DNA of 64,000 bases from Planctomycetaceae bacterium (GTDB taxonomy: Bacteria; Planctomycetota; UBA1135; GCA-002686595), in the NCBI GenBank assembly GCA_016125265.1, contig WGMC01000026.1:1-64000 (forward strand), given 5' to 3'. Positions 41,501-49,471 of the stretch are shown here, in pieces. The position numbers and the translations under genes are program-made. Position 1 is the stretch's first letter; each line of letters begins with the position of its first letter. The notes under the pieces were generated by a model, which was not told where the DNA came from, searched no databases, and saw only the letters and a program-made list of their open reading frames with translations.

Positions 41501-42021
41501 GGCGCGCGGAGGACGACCTCGGGCAGCCGATCGCGGAAACCGAGGTGGTGGTCACGTCGGCGTCCTCGGGTCTTGGCACGTTTGGTTCGCATACGCGCCG
41601 CGAAGTCCGCCGCGTGACCACAGATAGCGAGGGGCGCTATTCGATTCCCGACCTGCCCCCGGACGTGCCGCTGACTGTGTCGAGCGAGGGCACACACGTG
41701 CCCCGGGACGAACCCCTCACCCTTCGCGGCGGCGAAGCGCGCCGCGGCCACGTCCTCGTGCTCACGCGCACCGCAGCGGTGCGGATCGCAATCTCGCCAG
41801 ACCTCTACGGCAACCGATCCTACCTGTTGGTGAGTCTCAAGCGCACAGGGCACACGTCACACCATGGGACCGCCCTGCGAGGCGACGAGTTGCCAATGAC
41901 CGGCCTCGCACCCGGTCCCTGGCAGTTGCTGGTGCGCATGGACTTCGCCCCACCGTTCGCGACACGCACCGTCGAACTACCCCCCGGCGGCCTCGTGCAT
42001 GTCGCGATCGACGGCCCCTGA
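38581..42021 (+). CDS. Membrane-spanning ECF sigma factor fused to carboxypeptidase-regulatory-like repeats
   Basis: 1146 aa from ATG 38581 (starts at 38611 GTG or 38644 ATG are possible). Residues 45-105 match sigma region 2 (ARDEAGAKDLLQEAWLAATR) and 125-190 region 4 (LPEPYRSALVERW, AIAERIGVPVRTVETRLARG). Hydrophobic segments at about 195-210 and 222-242 cross the membrane. The remaining 900 residues are a chain of Ig-like beta modules with GxVxDxxGxPx patterns and no enzyme motif. A sigma factor whose own C-terminus lies outside the cytoplasm could sense envelope state directly. Strand opposite to both pigment blocks. Confidence 0.8.
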   Translation: MGPFRENFEVSVEPADTLLATMAGEMGSVGGGELTAELLAASADLERLARRLARDEAGAKDLLQEAWLAATRMPAPPRSGWRAWMAGTLRQIASTDRRGEGRRRDRERVAAREEAVADPTVRIERLELHTLLLAELRSLPEPYRSALVERWLENHTPSAIAERIGVPVRTVETRLARGLVLLRARLERRARGGRGLWLSGLVALLVPPRNALALTMLTQRRALVVLLLVGCFAGTWFALRGPLAPHAPLPGDAAPIVGLSGDTAGGALLPLSDSDELPSRRAADDATLADAEVSTPALRGRIVRTDGAPIGGADVHVRRVEASAGVDATLAPLAGQTARGSWASGTRTRTGHDGRFRLAGLESGFVELAVRAPGAVPIERALIGVGEQEVDLGDLMMFAGVELIGKVVDDSGRALAGVPIAVRAPHASRMNHREFAPWLPAGESGPDGLFHLRGVAPGPFEIATHSNTHPFASVQGDCAGAVCGDILLRVGPSLSIAGRVVGLEPEREVPLFLLAEAFPEGQGMGGVRSLEVERKRVPIGPDGRFELRGLLHDGLWELVLEEDRPKVENEWSIPSSAAVRVSAGDLDVKLEAPRATLFSARLTAAGNEVPRDATVQVHGNQGVSASVDLVPDENGIARAELFLPDDLGSALASIQLAGHTPIDVPFRLDPESRHVDLGTHTLHPLPTVEVEVRSSAGQPQPGVLVRAAHGTLRQPDPNLGAIVGRLPPAMSDPAATDGSGRARVTRLGGQSTTVWVEDSSHGSAWATLAAPTDAPEPLLELRLAAPPMSVLVREAGQPLAGAVVSVERRTAPAGAVLPYVTRPVSAVTDAGGRATFAALVGATYYVTLRPAAARHGIRFERRIRFAGDGEDVVLELPPSTWLEGRIAFGGVPLAGAAVFPKGEPIEGALVGATAPTSATTVDRHGRFRLDELAPGPVELRVEHPTLGLALPWSVVLATGANRLDLEVLPASLEGRAEDDLGQPIAETEVVVTSASSGLGTFGSHTRREVRRVTTDSEGRYSIPDLPPDVPLTVSSEGTHVPRDEPLTLRGGEARRGHVLVLTRTAAVRIAISPDLYGNRSYLLVSLKRTGHTSHHGTALRGDELPMTGLAPGPWQLLVRMDFAPPFATRTVELPPGGLVHVAIDGP

Positions 42022-42104
42022 GTGCCGCCTCGTACCGCGAGGCCGTGCGTCGCACTCCGGCCATGCGACGGATCCTGCGATGCGCAGGGAGCCGGGTGCG
42101 CGGG

Positions 42105-42217
42105 CCGGGTGCGCGGGCCTCCTGGCCCGCCTTGGAGCGACGGTCGCGGCGGGTGCTGTAGGGCGCCGTTGGGGGGGTGGCGCGCTCCAAGGCGGGCCGG
42201 GAGGCCCGCGCACCCGG
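42105..42217. repeat. Long inverted repeat, 35-bp arms
   Basis: Left arm 42105-42139 and right arm 42183-42217 are inverted copies with one mismatch; the loop is 43 nt. The core reads gcgcgggcctcctggcccgc. It sits in the 368-nt gap between convergent genes (stops at 42021 and 42390), so it may also end transcription from both sides. Similar arms occur at 57540-57699. No gene is seen in 42022-42389. Confidence 0.85.
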
Positions 42218-42305
42218 CGGGACGACGTTGCGCGACACAAGCGTCGATCCGTGGGTGGAACGTCGCGAGCGGGGCTGCGCCGAGACTGTGCAAGCACGCA
42301 CCATT

Positions 42306-42339
42306 CCCCTTGGGCGCGGACGGAGCCGCGCCCCTACAG
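42306..42339. repeat. 34-nt dispersed repeat (copy 1)
   Basis: The minus strand reads ctgtaggggcgcggctccgt then ccgcgcccaagggg. A second copy with 3 differences lies on the plus strand at 57590-57623, 15 kb away. Both copies are intergenic and each contains an internal ggggcgcgg/ccgcgcccc palindrome. Confidence 0.8.
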
Positions 42340-42389
42340 AACGCACCGAGTCCCCCGCAGTTTGCGGCAGCAGAGATCGGGGTTGCGCG

Positions 42390-42839
42390 TCAGTACGGCC
42401 CTTCGCCGTGTACCAGGGTGAACTGGCCGGAGCCGATCGGCGCGCCCGCCTGGTCGCGTGCTTCGCCTTCGAACACACTTGCGTACTCGGTGCGGCGCAG
42501 GCAGCGCACTTCGAGTTGCACACGTTCGGTGGGATCGATCGGCTCTTCGCGCACTTCGAACTGGCGACACGCGATCACCATGCCGGAGCGCACCGATTGG
42601 CCCTCGCGGAACGCGTCCATTCCCATGCATGCGGCGATGGCCTGCGCGATCAGCTCCATGCACACACACGCGTCCGCGGGCCCGCGCAGGGCGAGCGGGT
42701 GACCCGGACCGAGCACCGCTTCCGCGCGCGCCCACCCGGGTTTCCAATCGATGAGGTCGACGAGCGCCATCATCGGCGCGCCGTGCGGCACGAGCTCCGA
42801 CACGTGCGGGTAGAGCCGCGATTGCCCTTCGCCGCTCAT
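42390..42839 (-). CDS. Hotdog 3-hydroxyacyl-ACP dehydratase (ApeP-like)
   Basis: 149 aa. The N-terminal SELVPHGAPMMALVDLID matches the ApeP/FabZ-like pattern with His in the catalytic position (H19); CMELIAQAIAACMGMD near 60 is the second catalytic region with Glu. It would dehydrate beta-hydroxyacyl-ACP to build the conjugated chain. ATG overlaps the CLF-like stop (ATGA). Last gene of block B. Together with the fused hotdog at 28.8 kb the cluster has two dehydratases, as in known aryl-polyene pathways. Confidence 0.82.
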   Translation of the reverse strand: MSGEGQSRLYPHVSELVPHGAPMMALVDLIDWKPGWARAEAVLGPGHPLALRGPADACVCMELIAQAIAACMGMDAFREGQSVRSGMVIACRQFEVREEPIDPTERVQLEVRCLRRTEYASVFEGEARDQAGAPIGSGQFTLVHGEGPY

Positions 42840-43624
42840 TCGATCACCGCGACGAAACCGCGCCCGCGGCCGCGATCGAGGCGCACGGCGCCGCGGCGAC
42901 CCGCGGCCAGGTGCAACACCAGGTCAACGAGGCCCACCTGCGGGTTCAGCACCGTGCCGCGCTCGAGCGCGGCGGGCTCGAGCGACGGCACGTCCGATCC
43001 CGCGGGCAAGAGGTGCAAGTGGCCGAGATGGGGCGTTTCGCTGTCGGCCGCTCCTAGCAACACCCCCGCCGCGGCGATCGTCCAGGCCTCGTCGCCGGTC
43101 AACAGTGCCTCGGGTGCACCTTCGTCCGCGCACAAGACCAGCACCGGACCCGATCCCGTCAAAACCAGCCCTAGACCCTCGTAGAGCGCCGCGGCGGGTG
43201 TGTCGTGGTCCGCGGCGATCGACGTCGTGAAACCGCGGTTGCCTGTCGCGATCGAGAGCACACCCGAGGCCGCGTTGTGCACACTCACCGTGAAATCGGC
43301 GGGCGACATCGGCTCCGTGCCGCGCCACATCTGGTCGAGCAGACTGACCAGGGTCGCCGCCTCGCCGATGGACGAGCCCACCACCGTCGCGACCGAGCCG
43401 AGCCCCGGCTCGGCCGTGCCCATGGCCTCGGCCGCAGCGTCGGCCACCGCGCGCCCCAGGGGCCCCGCGCGGCGGCGGTGCATGCGGCCGAGCGCTTCGC
43501 CCACGGGCTTTTGCGCCGATGGATCCGCCGCCCCGCCGCGCCACGCACCGAGCGACGGGTACCCCGGCAGCCAAAGGCCGAGCCCGAGGACAGCGACACT
43601 CGGCGATCGGGACGGCGCGCTCAC
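42836..43624 (-). CDS. Beta-ketoacyl synthase-like chain-length factor (ApeC-like)
   Basis: 262 aa matching the shortened Ketoacyl-synt_2-type family: N-terminal VAVLGLGLWLPGY, then TVSVHNAASGVLSIATGNRG near 110, where active ketosynthases have their Cys and this family has Asn/Ala. No HGTGT or TGH motif. By analogy with the ApeO-ApeC pair it should form a heterodimer with a ketosynthase. GTG start overlapping the ketosynthase stop (GTGA). Confidence 0.8.
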   Translation of the reverse strand: MSAPSRSPSVAVLGLGLWLPGYPSLGAWRGGAADPSAQKPVGEALGRMHRRRAGPLGRAVADAAAEAMGTAEPGLGSVATVVGSSIGEAATLVSLLDQMWRGTEPMSPADFTVSVHNAASGVLSIATGNRGFTTSIAADHDTPAAALYEGLGLVLTGSGPVLVLCADEGAPEALLTGDEAWTIAAAGVLLGAADSETPHLGHLHLLPAGSDVPSLEPAALERGTVLNPQVGLVDLVLHLAAGRRGAVRLDRGRGRGFVAVIE

Positions 43625-44811
43625 GGGGCCCCCACCAGCAGACTGACGTTGTTGCCGCCGAACGCAAAGGAGTTCGACAGCACCCGGCGGAAGCGGCCCT
43701 CCGTGCGCACCGTCGGCACGAACACGGCGATGTCCTCGTCTTTCGGCTCCGCGCCCAGGGACGGCGGAATCCAGCCCTCCTCCACGGCCAGCGCGGAGAA
43801 GGCAAACTCGATCGCACCGGCCGCGCCGAGGGTGTGGCCGGTGTACCCCTTGGTCGAAACCACCGGCACACGTGTGCCGAAGAGCGCGGCGATCGCCTTG
43901 GCTTCGGCGCTGTCGTTGAGCCGCGTGCCGGTGCCGTGGGCATTGATGTGGTCCACCGCGTCAGAGCCCACGCCGGCCTGGAGAAGCGCCGCTCCCATGG
44001 CCGAAAGCGCTCCGAGCCCCTCCGGGTGGGGCGCGCTGATGTGGTACGCGTCGGACGTCTCGCCCACACCCTCGACCAGCACACGCGCGTCGCCCCTGCG
44101 CTCGACGAGCGCCAGCGCACCGCCTTCGCCGATGCTGATCCCAGCCCGGCCCGCTCCAAACGGCCGGCAGGGTTTGCGATCGAGCGCCTGCAGGGAATGG
44201 AATCCGAGCAGCGTCAAGCTGCAAAGCGTGTCGATGCCGCCGACGATCGCCGCGTCGATCACGTCGGCGGCCATCAGGCGGCGCGCCGTCGCAAAGGGTT
44301 TGGCCCCCGACGTGCACGCGGTGGAGACCATCAGTGCCGGGCCCTGTGCGCCCGTCAAGGCGCGCAACACGTCGAGCACCGCTCCGTAGGTGTGCTGCAG
44401 GCGGAAATCGTAGGCGCCGGGGAACGTGCCCTCGGCCACGAAGCGCCGGTAGGCGCGCTCCGTCGTCGCGGCGCCGGCGGTGCTGGTGCCGAGCAGCAGC
44501 GCGATGCGTTCGGGGCGCCAGCGTTCGCGCGCGCGGGCGAGGGGCGCTTCGAGCCCATTCACGAGATGAAGCCCGAGGCGCGCCAACCGGGTCGAGCGCG
44601 CGACCAGCTCCGCGGGCAGCTCCGGCAACTCACAGCGCACTTCGCCGACCGCGGTCTCGAAGCCGAGGGGCTGCGCCAAACTGCCCGGACTGGGGGCGCC
44701 CAGGCCGCTTCTGCCGTTCGCCAAGGCATCGAGGATCTGTTCACGCCCCTCCCCCAGTGCGTGCACCATGGAATAGGCCGTGACCAGGAGCGGCGCGGCG
44801 GGTCGTATCAC
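43621..44811 (-). CDS. Beta-ketoacyl-ACP synthase (ApeR-like ketosynthase)
   Basis: 396 aa, full-length. Catalytic Cys in STACTSGA near 165, His in NAHGTGTRLND near 300 and His in KGYTGHTLGAAG near 338; the end NSFAFGGNNVSLLVG is typical. It condenses malonyl-ACP units on the cluster ACP. GTG at 44811 overlaps the halogenase-like stop (GTGA). The second active ketosynthase of the cluster. Confidence 0.92.
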   Translation of the reverse strand: MIRPAAPLLVTAYSMVHALGEGREQILDALANGRSGLGAPSPGSLAQPLGFETAVGEVRCELPELPAELVARSTRLARLGLHLVNGLEAPLARARERWRPERIALLLGTSTAGAATTERAYRRFVAEGTFPGAYDFRLQHTYGAVLDVLRALTGAQGPALMVSTACTSGAKPFATARRLMAADVIDAAIVGGIDTLCSLTLLGFHSLQALDRKPCRPFGAGRAGISIGEGGALALVERRGDARVLVEGVGETSDAYHISAPHPEGLGALSAMGAALLQAGVGSDAVDHINAHGTGTRLNDSAEAKAIAALFGTRVPVVSTKGYTGHTLGAAGAIEFAFSALAVEEGWIPPSLGAEPKDEDIAVFVPTVRTEGRFRRVLSNSFAFGGNNVSLLVGAP

Positions 44812-46034
44812 GGTTTCGCCCGCGCGGGCCGGCGTTTGGCTCCGAGCAACATTTCCTGGAACGGATTGTCCGAACGCCACACGTCGCCGGCCAGCACGCT
44901 CATGACACCCGGCCGCCCCGGCATGCCTTCCACGTTGCCGAGGAACAGGGTCTGCGCGATCTGCGTGTTGTAGAAGCGGTCGATGAGCGCGGCGAAGGTC
45001 AAGTACGCGCGCTCCATGGATTCCCCGTGGGCGAGCAGCAGCTCGGGATCGCCTTCGCGACCCTGGTCCAGCGCCGGCCCCACGCAGTCCGCGACGGATT
45101 CCGCCGCGCGCAGCGCCAGGGTCACGCCCGACGAGAACACGGGATCGAGGAAACACGCGGCATCGCCGACCGCCGCGAACCGCGGGGCGACCGGACGCGC
45201 GTTGCGGTAGCTGTAGTTGGCGACGACGTGGGTGTCGAGGCGCCGCGCGCCGCGGGTCAGGCCACTGACGAGAGGGCCGGCGAGCAAGCCTTCTTCCAAC
45301 ATGGTCTGCGTCGCGCGCCCCGCCGAGACTAAGCCCACGCTTAGACGCTTGCCCGTGAGCGGGATGACCCAGCCCCAGCCGTCCGAGCGCACGACGATGC
45401 GGATGTCGAAGTCGGGCCCCAGCTCGGCCATGGCTTCGTCGGAGAGGCCCTCGTAGTGCGTGAACACCGCCGACGAGCCGAACCGGTGGTAGGGCTCCGC
45501 CGTGCCGCCGAGCCGCGCACAAAGGCGCGATTGGCCGCTGGCGTCCACAAGGAATCGGCCGCGGTACCGACGACCTGCGGCCTCGACCCAGACGCCGTCC
45601 GCCTCAGCCGCGGCGGCGTCGACGTTGACGCCGTGCACGACTGTGGCGCCGTGGGCGCGGGCCCGGTCGCGCAGCAGCGTGTCGAATCGCGCGCGCTCCA
45701 CGTGCCACGCGGAACGCGAGCAGCCGTCCAGCGCCTCGTCGAACGAGAAGGCCTGGGAGCGCCCCGTCGCCTCGCACACGAAGCGCGCGCCGCGTTTGGG
45801 CACGAAGGTCTCCGGGCAGGGTTCCACACCCAGACGCGCCAACACACCCAAGCCCGCGGGCAGCAGCGACTCGCCGATGTGGAAGCGCGGGAAGTGCTCG
45901 CGCTCGAGCACCAGGACCGAATGCCCACCCTGCGCCAACAACCCCGCCGTGGCCGATCCACCGGGTCCGGCGCCGATCACTAGGACGTCCCAGTCGCGCT
46001 CGGGCACGAGGCCTCTTTCGCCCGGCGCGCTCAT
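44808..46034 (-). CDS. Second flavin-dependent halogenase-like oxidoreductase
   Basis: 408 aa. FAD motif VIGAGPGGSATAGLLAQ (19-35), RFHIGESLLPAGL near 50-62, WGWVIP near 220 and FLDPVFSSGVTLA near 290. The WxWxIP and DPxxSSG motifs point to the halogenase branch, but at the position of the catalytic Lys there is His52, so it may be a dehydrogenase or reductase of the same superfamily (geranylgeranyl-reductase-like). It is translationally coupled on both sides to ketoreductase and ketosynthase genes. Confidence 0.75.
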   Translation of the reverse strand: MSAPGERGLVPERDWDVLVIGAGPGGSATAGLLAQGGHSVLVLEREHFPRFHIGESLLPAGLGVLARLGVEPCPETFVPKRGARFVCEATGRSQAFSFDEALDGCSRSAWHVERARFDTLLRDRARAHGATVVHGVNVDAAAAEADGVWVEAAGRRYRGRFLVDASGQSRLCARLGGTAEPYHRFGSSAVFTHYEGLSDEAMAELGPDFDIRIVVRSDGWGWVIPLTGKRLSVGLVSAGRATQTMLEEGLLAGPLVSGLTRGARRLDTHVVANYSYRNARPVAPRFAAVGDAACFLDPVFSSGVTLALRAAESVADCVGPALDQGREGDPELLLAHGESMERAYLTFAALIDRFYNTQIAQTLFLGNVEGMPGRPGVMSVLAGDVWRSDNPFQEMLLGAKRRPARAKP

Positions 46035-46798
46035 CCCTGGAGCCCGGCCGTGCCCTGCATGCCGCCGTCGATGCCGATCACCTGGCCCGTCACGTAGGCC
46101 GCGTCGTCGGAAACCAAGTACGCCACCAGGCCGGCGACCTCGTCCGCCCGCCCCACGCGCCGCATGGGGATGCGCTGCACCACCTCCTTCGGCACGTCGG
46201 CGATCATGTCGGTTTCGATCAGGCCTGGGGCGATGGCGTTCACGGTGATGCGGCGCTTGGCCAGCTCCTGGGCCAGGGTGCGCGTTGCGCCCAGAATACC
46301 CGCCTTGGCCGCCGCGTAGTTTGCCTGGCCCCGGTTGCCGTAAAGGGCGCTGATCGAGGACAGATTGACGATCCGGCCCCATTTGAGCTGCACCATGGGC
46401 ATCACCAGGGGCCGCGTCACGTGGAAAAAGCCGTTCAAGCTAGTCGCGAGGACCCGATCCCACTGCTCGTCCACCATGGCCGGAAACGGCGCGTCCGCCA
46501 CCACACCCGCGTTGTTGACGAGCACGCCGATGGGGCGCGGGTCGAGCAAGAGCTCGGCGATGGCCGCCGCGGTGGCGGCCCGGTCGGCCACGTCGAACTG
46601 CGCCACCCGGGCTTCCCCGCCCGCCGCCTCGATCTCGCCCACCACGGCCTCGGCCGCGGCCCGGTCGCTCCGGCAGTTGACCACGACCGGATGCCCCATG
46701 GCCCCGAGCCGGCGCGCGATGGCCGCACCGATGCCGCGGCTCGCGCCGGTCACGAGGGCGCGGATGCCGCGCCGATCCACTGCCGTTTGGGGGCCCAT
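46031..46798 (-). CDS. 3-oxoacyl-ACP reductase, FabG-like SDR (ApeQ-like)
   Basis: 255 aa from ATG 46798 (GTG 46825 would add nine residues). TGASRGIG at about 16-23, NNAGVV near 93, the catalytic Ser region NLSSISALYG and YAAAK near 158-162, ending VTGQVIGIDGGMQG as in FabG. It reduces the beta-keto group after each condensation. First gene of block B; 75 nt separate it from the SBBP gene upstream on the same strand. Confidence 0.92.
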   Translation of the reverse strand: MGPQTAVDRRGIRALVTGASRGIGAAIARRLGAMGHPVVVNCRSDRAAAEAVVGEIEAAGGEARVAQFDVADRAATAAAIAELLLDPRPIGVLVNNAGVVADAPFPAMVDEQWDRVLATSLNGFFHVTRPLVMPMVQLKWGRIVNLSSISALYGNRGQANYAAAKAGILGATRTLAQELAKRRITVNAIAPGLIETDMIADVPKEVVQRIPMRRVGRADEVAGLVAYLVSDDAAYVTGQVIGIDGGMQGTAGLQG

Positions 46799-46873
46799 CG
46801 CGAGCGCAGGATAGGCCCGAGCCACACCCTGCGTCCACGACCGCGCGACCGGATCGCGGCGACCGCGCTCGCG

Positions 46874-49312
46874 TCAGCCCTGGAAGCTGCGCAGGCCGTT
46901 GCTGGCGTAGATCCAGCCGGGGGCGGCCGGGTCGAAGCCGAGGATCTGGAAGTGGAGGTCGCCGGGGCCGGCGGGCCAAGTGAACTCGAAGTTGGCTTCG
47001 CCGTTCGAGCCCAGTGTCACGGGCACGCTGAAGTCGGGCGTCGGATAGAGCTGGATGCCGAAGTCCACGAGGGGCAGGTTCAGCTCGCCCGTGCCGAGCA
47101 GGAGCCAGGCCAAGCCGCCAGGTTTGCCGCCGCGCAGCGACAGCTTGGTGGCGGCGCCGGGGGCAGCGGCGCCGGTGGCGGAGAGGTTCGGGATGTGCGG
47201 CGCGGCTTGGGACTGACCGCCCTTCACTCGCCAAGGCAGGAGGCCCAGGTCGAGGCCCATGACGGCGAAATCCATGGATGCACCGGAGTGCTCGCCTTGC
47301 ACGGCGCCGGGGGTGGTGGCGATGTCTTCGGAAAGCGTGCTGAACGCGACGTAGGCCCGACCCACGGCATCGAGCCCCAAGGCGCGCATGCTGTCCGTGC
47401 TATCGCCGCCCAGGTGTGTCGAGTACACGAGGCTCGCCCCGTCTGCACTGAACTTGCTCAGCACCACATCAGACGAGGGGAATCCACCGATGTAGCTCGG
47501 CTGCAGCGCATCCGGAGTGGTAGGCCAGTTGGGCTCGTTGGTCGTTCCAACTGCGACTAGATTGCCCGCTGGATCGACCCTCGCTTGGGTCAGGTAGCCT
47601 CCTCCACCGCAGCAGCCGCCGATGAACGTCGACCAGACCAAGCCCGACCCATCGGGAAGCAACTTGCTCGCGAAGCCATCGCCGGAACCACTCTTCACAT
47701 TCGAGAACGCACCTGGTGTGGTCGGGAAGTCGTCGGAGCTGGTCTGTCCCACCGCGTAGATCGCGCCCGCGGCATCCACGTCGATTCCCCAGACCGTGTC
47801 CGAGTTCAAACCGCCGCCGAGGTAGGTACCGACCAACAGCGTCGACCCCGTCGGATCGAACTTCGCGATGTAACCGGCCTTCGTCGCTCCACCGGGAGGG
47901 AGACTCTCTTGGAAAGCGCCGGCAGTAGTCGGAAGGGGGCCCGTCGCGGCCGCGGAGTCCCCGCCCACGAACACACACGACGCTGCGTCGATCACGATCG
48001 AGTTGATGCGGCTGATCTGCAACCAGGTGGCCCAGTGGACTTGACTGAGGTCGTGCGCAAAACGCAACAGCAGGATGTCGTTCGGATCCTGGACCTCGTC
48101 AAAGGCTCCGGAGGTTGCAACCAGGTTCGTGGAACTGGAGTCGATGGCGACGGCGATGTCGCCATTGGGGAAAAGAGCGACCGCAGACGGAGAATCCTGG
48201 CCGTTCCCACCGAACAGCGTCGACGCCAGGAGATGCGAACCGTCGCCCGCCAGGCGAGTGACAAAGGCGTCGCTCTTGTCGTTGACCAACGAAGACATGT
48301 ATGCGCCGGGCGTGAGCGGGAAGTTCGGAGACCAGGTCTTTCCGACGACAACGACTTGGCCCGACGTGCTCATTGCGAGCTTGGCCGGCTGATCGGATGC
48401 GCTACCGCCTAGGTAAGTCGCCCATTCCAGTTGTCCTCCCGATGGCGCGAGCTTTCCGACCCATGCGTCGCTCGATGTACCAGTAAGGTACTCGGGTTGG
48501 AACACTCCGGGGGTGGTGAACATGCCTGCTCCCCACTGCGAGAGCAGAAAAACGGCCCCGTTCGGCGCCACCGCCATGTCCCGCAACTGCTCCGACGCCG
48601 GACCGCCCAGGTACGTAGCAAACATCAACGTAGGGTCCACGACCAACGCGCGGCTGGGATCGCGACCTAGGACGTCAACGCCGTAGCGGACTTTCCCATC
48701 CCCGGCCTCAAGCCTCACAAAACGCCCGGTGAGCATCTCCCTCGTCTGCGAGCCAGCTTCCACCTGCCAGCAATCGCCCATGCGCTGCACGAGCATCCCA
48801 AGAGGAGTGTCCAGTACCATCGATCCGTCGGCGGCAAGGGTCGCGCCTCGCGCCCCTTCCAAGGTCAGCACAACTCCCTGCAGGTCCGCGCCTGGCGCAA
48901 CCAAGAGGTCGTAGGCGAATAGGGCCCCATCCGGCCTGACTGCGACGTCCACCCCCGGGGCCACGCCCACCAGCACCGCCGCCTCGAACGCTGGCACGTG
49001 CGTGACAGGCTCGTCCCTGTTCAGGAAGTGGTGCAGCGTGGGCAACTCGCCAAGTCCGCCGAACGACACTGGGTCCGAACCGAAGAGCAACTTCACCGCC
49101 ACCCCCTCGCCCTCGGCGGCCCCCTCAAGCGGACCCGCGAGCACCAGACCGTCCCGCACCAACGTCGCCTGCACCATCCCGGACCGCGCGTGGAATCGCA
49201 CCTCCTCGGGCCACTGGCCGCGATTCTCGACGAAGCCGATGCCCTGCCAGGGCATATCGGTCGGGGCTTGCGCGGCGAACGAAAAAAGAAAGAAAGCGGG
49301 CACAAGCGTCAT
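46874..49312 (-). CDS. SBBP-repeat secreted protein with C-terminal module
   Basis: 812 aa. Signal peptide (LVPAFFLFSFAAQA), an N-terminal domain starting FVENRGQWPEEVRFHAR typical of SBBP proteins, and then about six beta-propeller blades of the SBBP type (TYLGGSASDQ, VVVVGKTWSPNFPLTPGAY; YLGGGLNSDT, YAVGQTSSDDFPTTPGAF; THLGGDSTDSM). The C-terminal 110 residues end LHFQILGFDPAAPG...SNGLRSFQG and resemble the tails of the proteins at 36227 and 58741. A structural or adhesive surface protein is likely. Confidence 0.85.
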   Translation of the reverse strand: MTLVPAFFLFSFAAQAPTDMPWQGIGFVENRGQWPEEVRFHARSGMVQATLVRDGLVLAGPLEGAAEGEGVAVKLLFGSDPVSFGGLGELPTLHHFLNRDEPVTHVPAFEAAVLVGVAPGVDVAVRPDGALFAYDLLVAPGADLQGVVLTLEGARGATLAADGSMVLDTPLGMLVQRMGDCWQVEAGSQTREMLTGRFVRLEAGDGKVRYGVDVLGRDPSRALVVDPTLMFATYLGGPASEQLRDMAVAPNGAVFLLSQWGAGMFTTPGVFQPEYLTGTSSDAWVGKLAPSGGQLEWATYLGGSASDQPAKLAMSTSGQVVVVGKTWSPNFPLTPGAYMSSLVNDKSDAFVTRLAGDGSHLLASTLFGGNGQDSPSAVALFPNGDIAVAIDSSSTNLVATSGAFDEVQDPNDILLLRFAHDLSQVHWATWLQISRINSIVIDAASCVFVGGDSAAATGPLPTTAGAFQESLPPGGATKAGYIAKFDPTGSTLLVGTYLGGGLNSDTVWGIDVDAAGAIYAVGQTSSDDFPTTPGAFSNVKSGSGDGFASKLLPDGSGLVWSTFIGGCCGGGGYLTQARVDPAGNLVAVGTTNEPNWPTTPDALQPSYIGGFPSSDVVLSKFSADGASLVYSTHLGGDSTDSMRALGLDAVGRAYVAFSTLSEDIATTPGAVQGEHSGASMDFAVMGLDLGLLPWRVKGGQSQAAPHIPNLSATGAAAPGAATKLSLRGGKPGGLAWLLLGTGELNLPLVDFGIQLYPTPDFSVPVTLGSNGEANFEFTWPAGPGDLHFQILGFDPAAPGWIYASNGLRSFQG

Positions 49313-49401
49313 GGGAAGGGTCTCCGGGGTGGGCGAAGTGGGAAGCCTCGCAGGGAAATGTACAGAAAGTTCTTGTTGGGGGGGGCAATGTCCGGGTAAG
49401 T

Positions 49402-49422
49402 CTCAAGTATCTTGCACTTGAG
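49402..49422. promoter_or_regulatory. Palindromic site in a divergent promoter region
   Basis: Inverted repeat ctcaagt / acttgag with a 7-nt spacer. An inner palindrome caag-tat-cttg (49404-49414) overlaps it. It lies between the divergent SBBP (start 49312) and YCF48-like (start 49472) genes, 50-90 nt from both. A small GC hairpin (gggcgg/ccgccc, 49422-49438) follows. Candidate operator; no known consensus recognised. Confidence 0.45.
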
Positions 49423-49471
49423 GGCGGTCTGCCCGCCCCGGGTGTTCCCTTCCAACCACGGAGAACCCTCC

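Noticed and set aside
44808..46034. Considered as a plain geranylgeranyl reductase
   Set aside because: WGWVIP and DPVFSSG are halogenase-branch traits and the gene is embedded in the polyene-like operon; the reductase option is kept only as an alternative.
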